Shown here: piece by piece, positions 56,503-64,000 of the stretch
Position numbering within the stretch: position 1 is the stretch's first letter
Layout of the letters: every line of letters begins with the position of its first letter
DNA from: Burkholderiales bacterium
GTDB taxonomy: Bacteria > Pseudomonadota > Gammaproteobacteria > Burkholderiales > SG8-41
DNA: 64,000 bases
Direction of reading: 5' to 3'
Assembly: GCA_030683105.1 (NCBI GenBank)
Contig: JAUXMZ010000026.1
Span: forward strand, 1-64,000
The notes under the pieces: model-generated
Told to the model about the DNA's origin: nothing
Databases searched by the model: none
What the model saw: only the letters and a program-made list of their open reading frames with translations
Program-made: the position numbers and the translations under genes

Positions 56503-57975
56503 ATGAACGCATCATCACCCTTGCGTGTCCTGTTTGTCACCCCGGAGATCGCGCCGTGGATGAAAAGCGGCGGACTGGGCGATGTCTCCGCCGCGCTGCC
56601 GGTTGCGCTGCGCGCCGCCGGCGTCGATGTTCGGGTTCTGGTGCCGGCGTATCGGCCGCTGCTGGCGGAATTTGGCGACGCGCAATGCCTGGCCACATTT
56701 TCGTCACCGGGCGGCGCCCTGGCGCCGGCACGGTTACTTACCGCAACGACCGGGCAGGGCGTGCCGCTGCTGATGGTCGATTGTCCCGGGTATTATCACC
56801 GCAGCGGCGATGCCTATCAGGATGGCCAGAGTGAAGACTGGCCCGACAACGACCTGCGCTTTGGCTTGCTGGGAAAAGTAGCTGCGCTGGTTGCAAGCAC
56901 TTCTAGCGCCGGGTGGGAACCGCATATTATTCAATGCAATGACTGGCCGGCGGCATTGGCGCTGGTTTATCTGCGGTACATGGAAAAGTCGCGGGTGCGC
57001 GGCATCATGACAGTGCACAATCTGGCCTTCCAGGGTGTGTTCCCCGCAACATCACTGCAAAGACTGGGGCTGCCGCCAGAAGCGATGGCCGGGGACGGCG
57101 CCGTCGAATACTATGGCAAACTGTCGTTTCTGAAAGGCGGTTTGGTCTGCGCCGACCACATTACCACGGTGAGCCCGACCTATGCGCGCGAGATTCAGAG
57201 CGAGGCACTGGGATGCGGTCTGGACGGATTGCTGCGCGGTCGCAGCGACGTGATCAGCGGAATCCTCAACGGCATCGATACCGGGATGTGGAATCCGGCC
57301 GCGGACACGCATATTGCATGCACCTATGACAGCACCCGCATCGATCGCAAGACTGAGAACAAAGCGGCGTTGCAGCAACTGCTCGGTTTGCCGGATGAAC
57401 CAGCTGTGCCCCTGCTCGGCGTGGTCAGCCGCCTGACCTGGCAAAAAGGCATAGACCTGATCGCCGACATTGTTCCACAAATCATGGGCCTGCCTGCGCA
57501 ACTGGCCGTGTTGGGTACCGGCGAGCGGAAACTGGTGGAACGTCTGACGGAACTGGCGCGTGAATTTCCACGGCAGATTTCTTTTAGAGCAGAATTCAAC
57601 GAGCGTCTCGCGCACCTGATCGAAGCGGGAGCCGATATGTTTCTGATGCCTTCGCGCTTCGAGCCGTGCGGGCTCAACCAGATGTACAGCCTGCGCTATG
57701 GCACGCCCCCGGTGGTGCGTGCGACCGGCGGGCTGGCGGACACCGTGGTGGACTGCAGCGAGGCCACGCTCAAGTCCGGGACGGCCAATGGGTTTGTTTT
57801 TACCGGGACCGAGGCGCCGCAATTGCTTGCCGCAGTGGAACGCGCGGTCGACGCATGGCACGATACAAAAGGCTGGAAAGCTTTGCAGCGAAATGGCATG
57901 CGGCATGATTTTAGCTGGCAGGCGAGCGCACTGCGTTACCGCGATCTTTACCGAACGTTAATCCCCTCAGCCTGA
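56503..57975 (+). CDS. glgA: Glycogen synthase (ADP-glucose dependent)
   Basis: A 490-residue GT5 glycosyltransferase that extends alpha-1,4-glucan from ADP-glucose. The ADP-glucose loop KSGGLGD is at residues 21-27, and SRFEPCGLNQMYSLRYGTPPVVRATGGLADTV is the C-terminal active-site region with its conserved Glu. It lies 61 bp after glgP. The ADP-glucose is supplied by GlgC, encoded downstream. Confidence 0.96.
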   Translation: MNASSPLRVLFVTPEIAPWMKSGGLGDVSAALPVALRAAGVDVRVLVPAYRPLLAEFGDAQCLATFSSPGGALAPARLLTATTGQGVPLLMVDCPGYYHRSGDAYQDGQSEDWPDNDLRFGLLGKVAALVASTSSAGWEPHIIQCNDWPAALALVYLRYMEKSRVRGIMTVHNLAFQGVFPATSLQRLGLPPEAMAGDGAVEYYGKLSFLKGGLVCADHITTVSPTYAREIQSEALGCGLDGLLRGRSDVISGILNGIDTGMWNPAADTHIACTYDSTRIDRKTENKAALQQLLGLPDEPAVPLLGVVSRLTWQKGIDLIADIVPQIMGLPAQLAVLGTGERKLVERLTELAREFPRQISFRAEFNERLAHLIEAGADMFLMPSRFEPCGLNQMYSLRYGTPPVVRATGGLADTVVDCSEATLKSGTANGFVFTGTEAPQLLAAVERAVDAWHDTKGWKALQRNGMRHDFSWQASALRYRDLYRTLIPSA

Positions 57976-58296
57976 ATTTCGCAACCGGCTGATCGCGGCA
58001 GGCCTCGGCACGCAGGCTGCCGACGTTGGCATATTTTACTTAGCCGTATCCAGATGGCATGCGGATATTCCCTCATTAAAGACGATATTTTCCGTGCGAG
58101 GCTGCCCGGCAGCCACCTGCGCGTCTCACTCTTAATCTATTATGAACTTTTGCCGGGAAAATATGGTCCATCAATAATAAGCAAAAAAGATTGATCGAAG
58201 GTTTGCGATAGATCAAAACCCTGAATTACGCGACAGTTAGATTGTTTCCGTGTGTTCGAAAGCAATATCCCGGGAGTCTGAATTAAGGCCGAATCC
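57976..58296. promoter_or_regulatory. 321-bp gap upstream of glgB, probable promoter region
   Basis: No gene is visible. AT-rich stretches upstream of glgB suggest a promoter for glgB-glgC-glgX. TTGCGATAGATCAA (58203-58216) has the spacing of an FNR/ANR box, but only the right half-site is perfect, so it is a weak candidate. AAGG lies about 10 nt before the glgB ATG. Confidence 0.4.
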
Positions 58297-60234
58297 ATGA
58301 GCAAAAAAAAATCCCCAGCCGCCCCGGTGCCCGACGGGATGACCAGCCTGCTCACCGATATGGACATCTTCCTGTTCAAGGAAGGCAGTCACTCCAGACT
58401 CTACGAAAAACTGGGTGCGCATGCCGTCAGATCGGGAGACGCCAACGGCGTGCACTTCGCGGTGTGGGCGCCGAACGCAGAGCGCGTGTCAGTGATCGGA
58501 GATTTCAATCACTGGGATGCGCAGTCGCATATGCTGCGGCCACGCCATGACAGCTCCGGCATCTGGGAGGGGTTCGTGCCGGGTGTGTCCCATGGCAGTT
58601 CCTACAAATACCATATCGAATCGAAGTATCACGGTTACAGCGCCGACAAGGGCGATCCCTTCGCTTTTTCATGGGAGGCGCCTCCGGCAACCGCTTCCCG
58701 GATCTGGGACCTGTCATACCAGTGGCACGACGACGAGTGGATGCAACGCCGCCACGCGGCAAACGCGCTCACTGCGCCGATGTCGATATACGAAGTCCAC
58801 CTTGGGTCGTGGCGGCGCGTGCCCGAAGAGAATAATCGATCGCTGACCTATCGCGAAATGGCCGAGCCGCTCGCGCAGTACGTGAGTGAAATGGGTTTCA
58901 CGCATGTCGAGCTGATGCCGATCACGGAGCATCCGTTCTACGGCTCGTGGGGTTACCAGACGACGGGTTATTTCGCGCCGACGGCGCGCTACGGCACGCC
59001 GCAGGATTTCATGTATCTGGTCGACACGCTGCACCGGCATGGCGTCGGCGTGATCCTCGACTGGGTGCCGTCGCATTTCCCGAGCGACGAACACGGCCTC
59101 GCCTATTTCGACGGCACCAATCTGTTCGAGCACACCGATCCCAAGCAGGGCTATCACCCGGAGTGGAACAGCTACATCTTCAATTACGGCCGCAACGAGG
59201 TGCGCGCGTTTCTCATCAGCAGCGCGCTGTTCTGGTACAAGCACTATCATATCGACGGCATTCGCGTCGATGCGGTGGCATCGATGCTTTATCTCGATTA
59301 CGCCAGGCAGCCCGGGGAGTGGGTCCCCAATGAATTCGGCGGCCGGGAAAATCTCGCGGCGATAACCTTCCTGAAAGCGCTCAACGAAGCCGTCTACCGC
59401 GATCATCCCGACGTGCAGATGATTGCGGAGGAATCAACGGCATGGCCGATGGTGTCGCGCCCGACCTATGTCGGCGGCCTCGGATTCGGCATGAAGTGGA
59501 ATATGGGCTGGATGCACGACACGCTCAAGTATTTTTCCAGCGATCCCGTCTACCGCAAATATCACCACGGGCAGCTGACGTTCAGCATTCTCTACGCGTT
59601 TAACGAGAATTTCATGCTGCCGCTGTCGCATGATGAAGTGGTCCATGGCAAAGGCGCGCTGATTGGCAAGATGCCCGGGGACGACTGGCAGCAGTTCGCC
59701 AATCTGCGCCTGCTGTTCGGCTACCAGTGGGCGCACCCGGGCAAGAAACTGCTGTTCATGGGCGCTGAATTCGGACAGCGGCGCGAATGGCAGCACGAGG
59801 AAAGCCTGGAGTGGCACGTGCTCGAATATCCCCGGCACCAGGGTGTGCGTCGCTGGATGGGCGATCTGAATCATCTGTATCGCAGCGAGCCGGCGCTGCA
59901 CGATCTCGATTTCTCGGCGGCGGGGTTCGAATGGATCGATTGCGATGACTGGGAGACCAGCGTGCTCAGTTTCATGCGCAAGGACAAGCACGGCGGCGAT
60001 CTGGTCCTCGTGCTGTGCAATTTCACGCCGATACCGCGCGTGAATTATGCAGTCGGCGTGCCGCGCGCCGGATACTGGCGCGAGCTGCTCAACAGCGACG
60101 CGGCAATCTACGGCGGCAGCGGGGTGGGTAATTTCGGCGGCCTGGAAGCGGCGCCGGTGGGCGCGCACGGCCGCTATCATTCCCTGACGGTGACGCTGCC
60201 CCCGCTGTCGATTGTATTTTTCAAGATCTCATAA
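58297..60234 (+). CDS. glgB: 1,4-alpha-glucan branching enzyme
   Basis: A 645-residue GH13 enzyme that makes alpha-1,6 branches. A CBM48 domain lies near residues 40-130 ([21 protein letters not shown]). The catalytic barrel has D325 in [10 protein letters not shown] as nucleophile, the acid in IAEES (378-379) and the Asp of [13 protein letters not shown]. It lacks the extra N-terminal domain of E. coli GlgB (728 residues), as many short branching enzymes do. A separate promoter is likely upstream. Confidence 0.96.
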   Translation: MSKKKSPAAPVPDGMTSLLTDMDIFLFKEGSHSRLYEKLGAHAVRSGDANGVHFAVWAPNAERVSVIGDFNHWDAQSHMLRPRHDSSGIWEGFVPGVSHGSSYKYHIESKYHGYSADKGDPFAFSWEAPPATASRIWDLSYQWHDDEWMQRRHAANALTAPMSIYEVHLGSWRRVPEENNRSLTYREMAEPLAQYVSEMGFTHVELMPITEHPFYGSWGYQTTGYFAPTARYGTPQDFMYLVDTLHRHGVGVILDWVPSHFPSDEHGLAYFDGTNLFEHTDPKQGYHPEWNSYIFNYGRNEVRAFLISSALFWYKHYHIDGIRVDAVASMLYLDYARQPGEWVPNEFGGRENLAAITFLKALNEAVYRDHPDVQMIAEESTAWPMVSRPTYVGGLGFGMKWNMGWMHDTLKYFSSDPVYRKYHHGQLTFSILYAFNENFMLPLSHDEVVHGKGALIGKMPGDDWQQFANLRLLFGYQWAHPGKKLLFMGAEFGQRREWQHEESLEWHVLEYPRHQGVRRWMGDLNHLYRSEPALHDLDFSAAGFEWIDCDDWETSVLSFMRKDKHGGDLVLVLCNFTPIPRVNYAVGVPRAGYWRELLNSDAAIYGGSGVGNFGGLEAAPVGAHGRYHSLTVTLPPLSIVFFKIS

Positions 60235-60369
60235 AACCATATAATACAATGAGATATCATGATTCCACCGTGACGGCAAGCCAGAGTGGTGATAGCGGCG
60301 GCAGTAATGGGCGAAGGGTGGGGCGGTTGCATTGCGGCCGGGGCGAGAACCGCAAAACGGAGGTCACGC

Positions 60370-61602
60370 ATGAAAGCACCGAAGATTCTGGCATTCGTCA
60401 TGGCGGGCGGGGAGGGTTCGCGCCTGCATCCGCTGACAGCTGAGCGTTCCAAGCCGGCGGTGCCGTTTGGCGGACGCTATCGCATCGTTGATTTCGTGTT
60501 GAGCAGCCTGGTGAATTCAGGCATCCAGTCGATCTACATGCTGGTGCAATACAAATCGCAGTCGCTGATCGAGCACATCAATCAGGCGTGGGTCATTTCA
60601 TCCCCCATCATTCCCGATCAGTTCATCACCGTGGTGCCGCCGCAGATGCGCGAGGGACCCGGCTGGTTCCAGGGCACGGCCGATGCGGTGTGCCAGAACC
60701 TGAACCTGATCGAACGCCACTCGCCGGACCTGGTGGCGGTGTTCGGTGCCGACCATATCTACCGCATGGATGTTCAGAAAATGGTCGATTTCCATCTGGA
60801 GCACGGCGCCGAGCTGACCGTCTCCGCGCGCCAGGTGCCGCTGGCGGATGCTTCGAGCCTCGGGGTGATTGCGGCCGACCGCGACGGCCGCATACTGAGC
60901 TTCGACGAGAAGCCGGAGTGCCCCACGCCCTCGCCTGCCGATCCGCAACGCGCCTACTGCTCGATGGGTAACTATCTGTTCAACACTGATCTGCTGGTCG
61001 AATCGCTGCTCAAGGCCAAAGAAGAGGGCAAGCACGATTTCGGCAGGCATATCATTCCCGACTTGATCCACAGGCGCCGGGTTTACGCCTATGATTTTAC
61101 GACCAACGTGATACCGGGGGTGAAGTCCTACGAGGAGCCGGCCTATTGGCGCGATGTCGGAACCATAGACAGCTATTTTGCCGCCAACATGGACATGCTA
61201 GGGCTCGAACCCCGTTTCAATATGTTCAACCCCAAATGGCCTATTGCCACCAAAGGTTATCCCGGGCCGGCACCCAAGATCGTCGAGGGCGAGATACACA
61301 ATTCCATCCTTGGTGCGGGCACCCTGGTCAAAGGCGCGAAACTGACCAATTCCATCCTGCGCCGCGAGCTGGTGCTCGAGCGCGATGTCGAAATCGAAGA
61401 CTCGATCATCATGGACTACACCCAGATCCGGCATGGCGTTCGATTGAAGCGGGTGATCATCGATCGCTACAATACCATCGAGGCAGGGACGCAGATCGGC
61501 TACGATCTTGAAGCCGACCGTAAACGCTACCACGTGACGGATTCCGGGATCGTTGTCGTTACCAAGGGCCGGCACTGCGTTGACGACACCCACTACTACT
61601 AA
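60370..61602 (+). CDS. glgC: Glucose-1-phosphate adenylyltransferase
   Basis: A 410-residue ADP-glucose pyrophosphorylase, the committing step of glycogen synthesis. The nucleotide-binding start VMAGGEGSRLHPLTAERSKPAVPFGG, the catalytic Asp in GADHIYRMD and the left-handed helix C-terminus (INNSILGAGT-like) are visible. GGAGG lies 7 nt before the ATG at 60370; the frame extends to 60286 but that part is not homologous to the family. In related bacteria this enzyme is allosterically controlled. Confidence 0.96.
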   Translation: MKAPKILAFVMAGGEGSRLHPLTAERSKPAVPFGGRYRIVDFVLSSLVNSGIQSIYMLVQYKSQSLIEHINQAWVISSPIIPDQFITVVPPQMREGPGWFQGTADAVCQNLNLIERHSPDLVAVFGADHIYRMDVQKMVDFHLEHGAELTVSARQVPLADASSLGVIAADRDGRILSFDEKPECPTPSPADPQRAYCSMGNYLFNTDLLVESLLKAKEEGKHDFGRHIIPDLIHRRRVYAYDFTTNVIPGVKSYEEPAYWRDVGTIDSYFAANMDMLGLEPRFNMFNPKWPIATKGYPGPAPKIVEGEIHNSILGAGTLVKGAKLTNSILRRELVLERDVEIEDSIIMDYTQIRHGVRLKRVIIDRYNTIEAGTQIGYDLEADRKRYHVTDSGIVVVTKGRHCVDDTHYY

Positions 61603-61617
61603 GCAGCCAATAACAAC

Positions 61618-63765
61618 ATGAATCAGCAATTCACGGCGATCTGGCCGGGCAGGCCTTATCCCCGGGGCGCATCCTGGGACGGCGAGGGGGTCAATTTTGC
61701 ATTGTTCTCGGAGCACGCCGAAAAAGTCGAGCTGTGCCTGTTTGACAGCAAAGACCGCCGTGAAATCCAGCGCATTGTGCTGCGCGAACGCACCGATGAA
61801 ATCTGGCACTGCTACCTGCCCGAGGCGCGCCCGGGGCTGCTCTACGGCTACCGGGTATATGGCCCATATCGCCCCGAGGAAGGCCATCGCTTCAATCCCA
61901 ACAAGCTGCTGCTCGAACCGTACGCCAAGGACATCATCGGCAAGCTTGCGTGGAGTGATGCGCATTATGGTTACAGTTTCAACTCCAAACAGGATGACCT
62001 GTCGTTCGACCCCCGAGACAACGCCGCGGACATGCCCAAATGCATGGTGATCGATCCGGCATTTACCTGGGGCGATGACCGGCCGCCGCGCATCCCGTGG
62101 AGCGACACCATCATCTACGAGATGCACGTCAAGGGCTACACGATGCAGCATCCGGAGGTGCCGCAGCAGCTGCGCGGCACCTATGCCGGGCTGGCAACCG
62201 GGCCCGCGATCGAGCACCTCAAGCGCCTGGGCGTGACCACGGTGGAATTGATGCCGGTGCATACTTTTCTCGATGATCACCGGCTGGTGAAGCAGGGCCT
62301 GCGCAACTACTGGGGCTACAACTCGTTCGGCTATTTTGCACCCGATGCGCGCTATTCCGCGACCGGCCTGGTTAGCGAATTCAAGACCATGGTCAAAAAA
62401 CTGCATTCGGCGGGCATCGAGGTGATTCTGGACGTGGTCTACAACCACACCGCCGAGGGCAATCATCTGGGGCCGACGCTGTCGTTCCGCGGCGTCGATA
62501 ACGCCAGCTATTACAGGCTGAAACCGGAGAACCGGAGCCGCTATCTCGATTACACGGGTTGCGGCAATACGCTGAATATGCAGCACCCGCGCGTGCTGCA
62601 GCTGATCATGGACAGCCTGCGCTACTGGGTTCTGGAAATGCACGTCGACGGTTTCCGCTTCGATCTGGCCTCGGCGCTGGCGCGCGAGTTGCATGAAGTC
62701 GACCGCCTGGGGGCTTTTTTCGACATCATCCAGCAGGACCCGGTGATATCGCAGGTCAAGTTGGTCGCCGAGCCCTGGGACCTGGGCGAGGGCGGCTATC
62801 AGGTGGGCAATTTTCCCATCGGCTGGGCCGAATGGAACGACAAGTACCGTGACACGATGCGCGCGTACTGGAAAGGCGATGGCGGGCTCATCGGCGAATT
62901 TGCCCAGCGCTTCACGGGCTCGAGCGATTTGTACGGCACGAGCGGCCGCAATCCCAACGCGAGCATCAATTTCATCACCGCGCACGATGGCTTCACGCTG
63001 CACGATCTCGTCAGCTACGACCGCAAGCACAACGAAGCCAACCACGAGCATAATCGCGACGGCACCGACAACAACCTCAGCTGGAACAGCGGCGTGGAAG
63101 GCGCGACCGATGATCCCGCGATCAAGGCGCTGCGCGCCTTGCGAAAACGCAATTTCCTGACCACCCTCCTGTTTTCCCAGGGCGTGCCCATGCTGCTGTC
63201 CGGAGATGAAATCGGCCGCAGCCAGGCGGGCAACAACAATGCCTATTGCCAGGACAGCGAATTGAGCTGGATCGATTGGAATCTCGATTCCGACAAAAGC
63301 GACATGCTCGAGTTCGTTCAGCGCATCATATGGCTGCGGCGCAGCCATCCGGTTTTCCGCAAGCGCCATTTTTTCCAGGGACGTCCGATACGCGGCAAGG
63401 ACGTCAAGGACATCATGTGGCTCAGCCCCGACGGCCGTGAAATGAGCGACGAGGAGTGGAACAACTCATTCGCCAGAAGCCTCGGCGTCTATCTTTCAGG
63501 CGAAGAACTGAACGACCACGACGCGCGCGGACACGCCCTTGTCGACGACAACTTCCTGCTGCTGTTCAATGCGCATCATGAAGAAGTCCGCTTCACGATT
63601 GCGCAGTATGATTCGGATCCGCAGTGGGAAGTCCTGCTCGACACCCATTACGGCAGCGGGCTGCCGGCCAAACGGCTGTTGCGCCCGGGCGCGGTTTATC
63701 CGCTTCAGGGCCGCTCGGTGGCGGTGCTGACTTCGCGCCGGCAAAAAAATAAAACGGCGACATGA
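61618..63765 (+). CDS. glgX: Glycogen debranching enzyme GlgX
   Basis: A 715-residue GH13 isoamylase-type enzyme that removes alpha-1,6 branches from phosphorylase-trimmed glycogen. [26 protein letters not shown] is the typical start. Catalytic residues lie in [15 protein letters not shown] (Asp), [19 protein letters not shown] (Glu) and [16 protein letters not shown] (Asp). It lies 16 bp after glgC and overlaps the next gene by ATGA. Confidence 0.95.
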   Translation: MNQQFTAIWPGRPYPRGASWDGEGVNFALFSEHAEKVELCLFDSKDRREIQRIVLRERTDEIWHCYLPEARPGLLYGYRVYGPYRPEEGHRFNPNKLLLEPYAKDIIGKLAWSDAHYGYSFNSKQDDLSFDPRDNAADMPKCMVIDPAFTWGDDRPPRIPWSDTIIYEMHVKGYTMQHPEVPQQLRGTYAGLATGPAIEHLKRLGVTTVELMPVHTFLDDHRLVKQGLRNYWGYNSFGYFAPDARYSATGLVSEFKTMVKKLHSAGIEVILDVVYNHTAEGNHLGPTLSFRGVDNASYYRLKPENRSRYLDYTGCGNTLNMQHPRVLQLIMDSLRYWVLEMHVDGFRFDLASALARELHEVDRLGAFFDIIQQDPVISQVKLVAEPWDLGEGGYQVGNFPIGWAEWNDKYRDTMRAYWKGDGGLIGEFAQRFTGSSDLYGTSGRNPNASINFITAHDGFTLHDLVSYDRKHNEANHEHNRDGTDNNLSWNSGVEGATDDPAIKALRALRKRNFLTTLLFSQGVPMLLSGDEIGRSQAGNNNAYCQDSELSWIDWNLDSDKSDMLEFVQRIIWLRRSHPVFRKRHFFQGRPIRGKDVKDIMWLSPDGREMSDEEWNNSFARSLGVYLSGEELNDHDARGHALVDDNFLLLFNAHHEEVRFTIAQYDSDPQWEVLLDTHYGSGLPAKRLLRPGAVYPLQGRSVAVLTSRRQKNKTAT

Positions 63766-64000
63766 GTACGGCGTCGCAACTGGAGATACTCAGCGGATTG
63801 TGCGGCATTGCGCTGGACTATCACGACATCTGGGGACAGCGCCGGCATGTTTCTCCCGACACGCAGCGCGCATTGCTGGCGGCCATGGGCATTGCGTCTG
63901 CCACCGACGATGAGGTGGCGATCGCCATCCGGGAACTGGAACAACGCGATTGGCGGCGCGTGCTGCCGCCGGTCATGGTGGTGCGGCGCAATGACGCCGC
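63762..64000 (+). CDS. malQ: Start of a probable 4-alpha-glucanotransferase, cut by the window edge
   Basis: The ATG at 63762 overlaps the glgX stop, and the frame runs off the right end after 79 residues ([26 protein letters not shown]... RRVLPPVMVV). That N-terminal pattern, LCGI with DIWGQ and VLPPVMVVR, fits MalQ-type amylomaltases seen after glgX. A maltooligosyltrehalose gene is possible. The rest is outside the window. Confidence 0.65.
   Translation, partial: MSTASQLEILSGLCGIALDYHDIWGQRRHVSPDTQRALLAAMGIASATDDEVAIAIRELEQRDWRRVLPPVMVVRRNDA

Noticed and set aside
61198..63369. 723-codon open frame on the minus strand opposite glgX
   Set aside because: It is a shadow frame in GC-rich coding DNA. 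glgX has full catalytic motifs; the opposite frame has no recognisable domain and an abnormal His/Gln/Val-rich composition.

Overview
The window is a GC-rich bacterial chromosome segment, most probably from a betaproteobacterium of the Rhodocyclales/Nitrosomonadales type. That placement is inferred from gene content: a PhaC-PhaB-PhaR polyhydroxybutyrate locus, RpfE-RecJ-RF2-LysS in a row, YaeQ, DUF1415 and DUF2062 proteins, a RelA with the EFDD signature, and tRNAs with encoded CCA ends. No rRNA is present to settle it. No prophage or CRISPR array was seen.

Layout. 1-2350 is an integron: an intact intI integrase at 1343-2350 reads right, and two cassettes on the minus strand read left, each followed by an attC-like site. 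The left edge enters a probable IS1182-family transposase. 2396-12341 carries a DinG-type helicase, DUF1232, rimO, the PHB genes, a ZIP transporter, pgeF and rluD. 12340-17040 has bamD, a copper operon (copA-copZ-csoR) with a visible operator, and a glycine-zipper protein. 17162-24739 is a minus-strand run of rpfE, recJ, prfB (with its programmed frameshift), lysS and acetoacetyl-CoA synthetase. 24837-36490 holds lolC-lolD, a cation/proton antiporter, a DNA glycosylase, comEC, relA and small accessory genes. 36573-44286 is the conserved translation block: tRNA-Val, thrS, infC, rpmI, rplT, pheS, pheT, ihfA, a MerR-type gene and tRNA-Pro.

46867-52792 is the most unusual metabolic block. It encodes a molybdenum hydroxylase of the xanthine dehydrogenase family whose Mo-binding subunit is split into two genes joined at TAATG. 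A zinc-dependent dehydrogenase and an Asp/Glu/hydantoin racemase-like gene sit between the small and large subunits. 52821-64000 is a nearly complete glycogen locus: glk, glgP, glgA, glgB, glgC, glgX and the start of a probable 4-alpha-glucanotransferase. Together with PHB synthesis and acetoacetate activation, this points to an organism that stores both glycogen and PHB.

Three kinds of small repeats recur. Heptanucleotide tandem tracts whose units begin GTG occur at four places, one inside recJ and one spanning the lolC stop and lolD start. Long inverted repeats with internally periodic arms occupy two intergenic gaps. Short GC-rich hairpins sit at gene ends. The best candidates for something undescribed are the cassette-encoded protein next to attI, the heptamer tracts as possible frame switches, and the split-subunit hydroxylase cluster.
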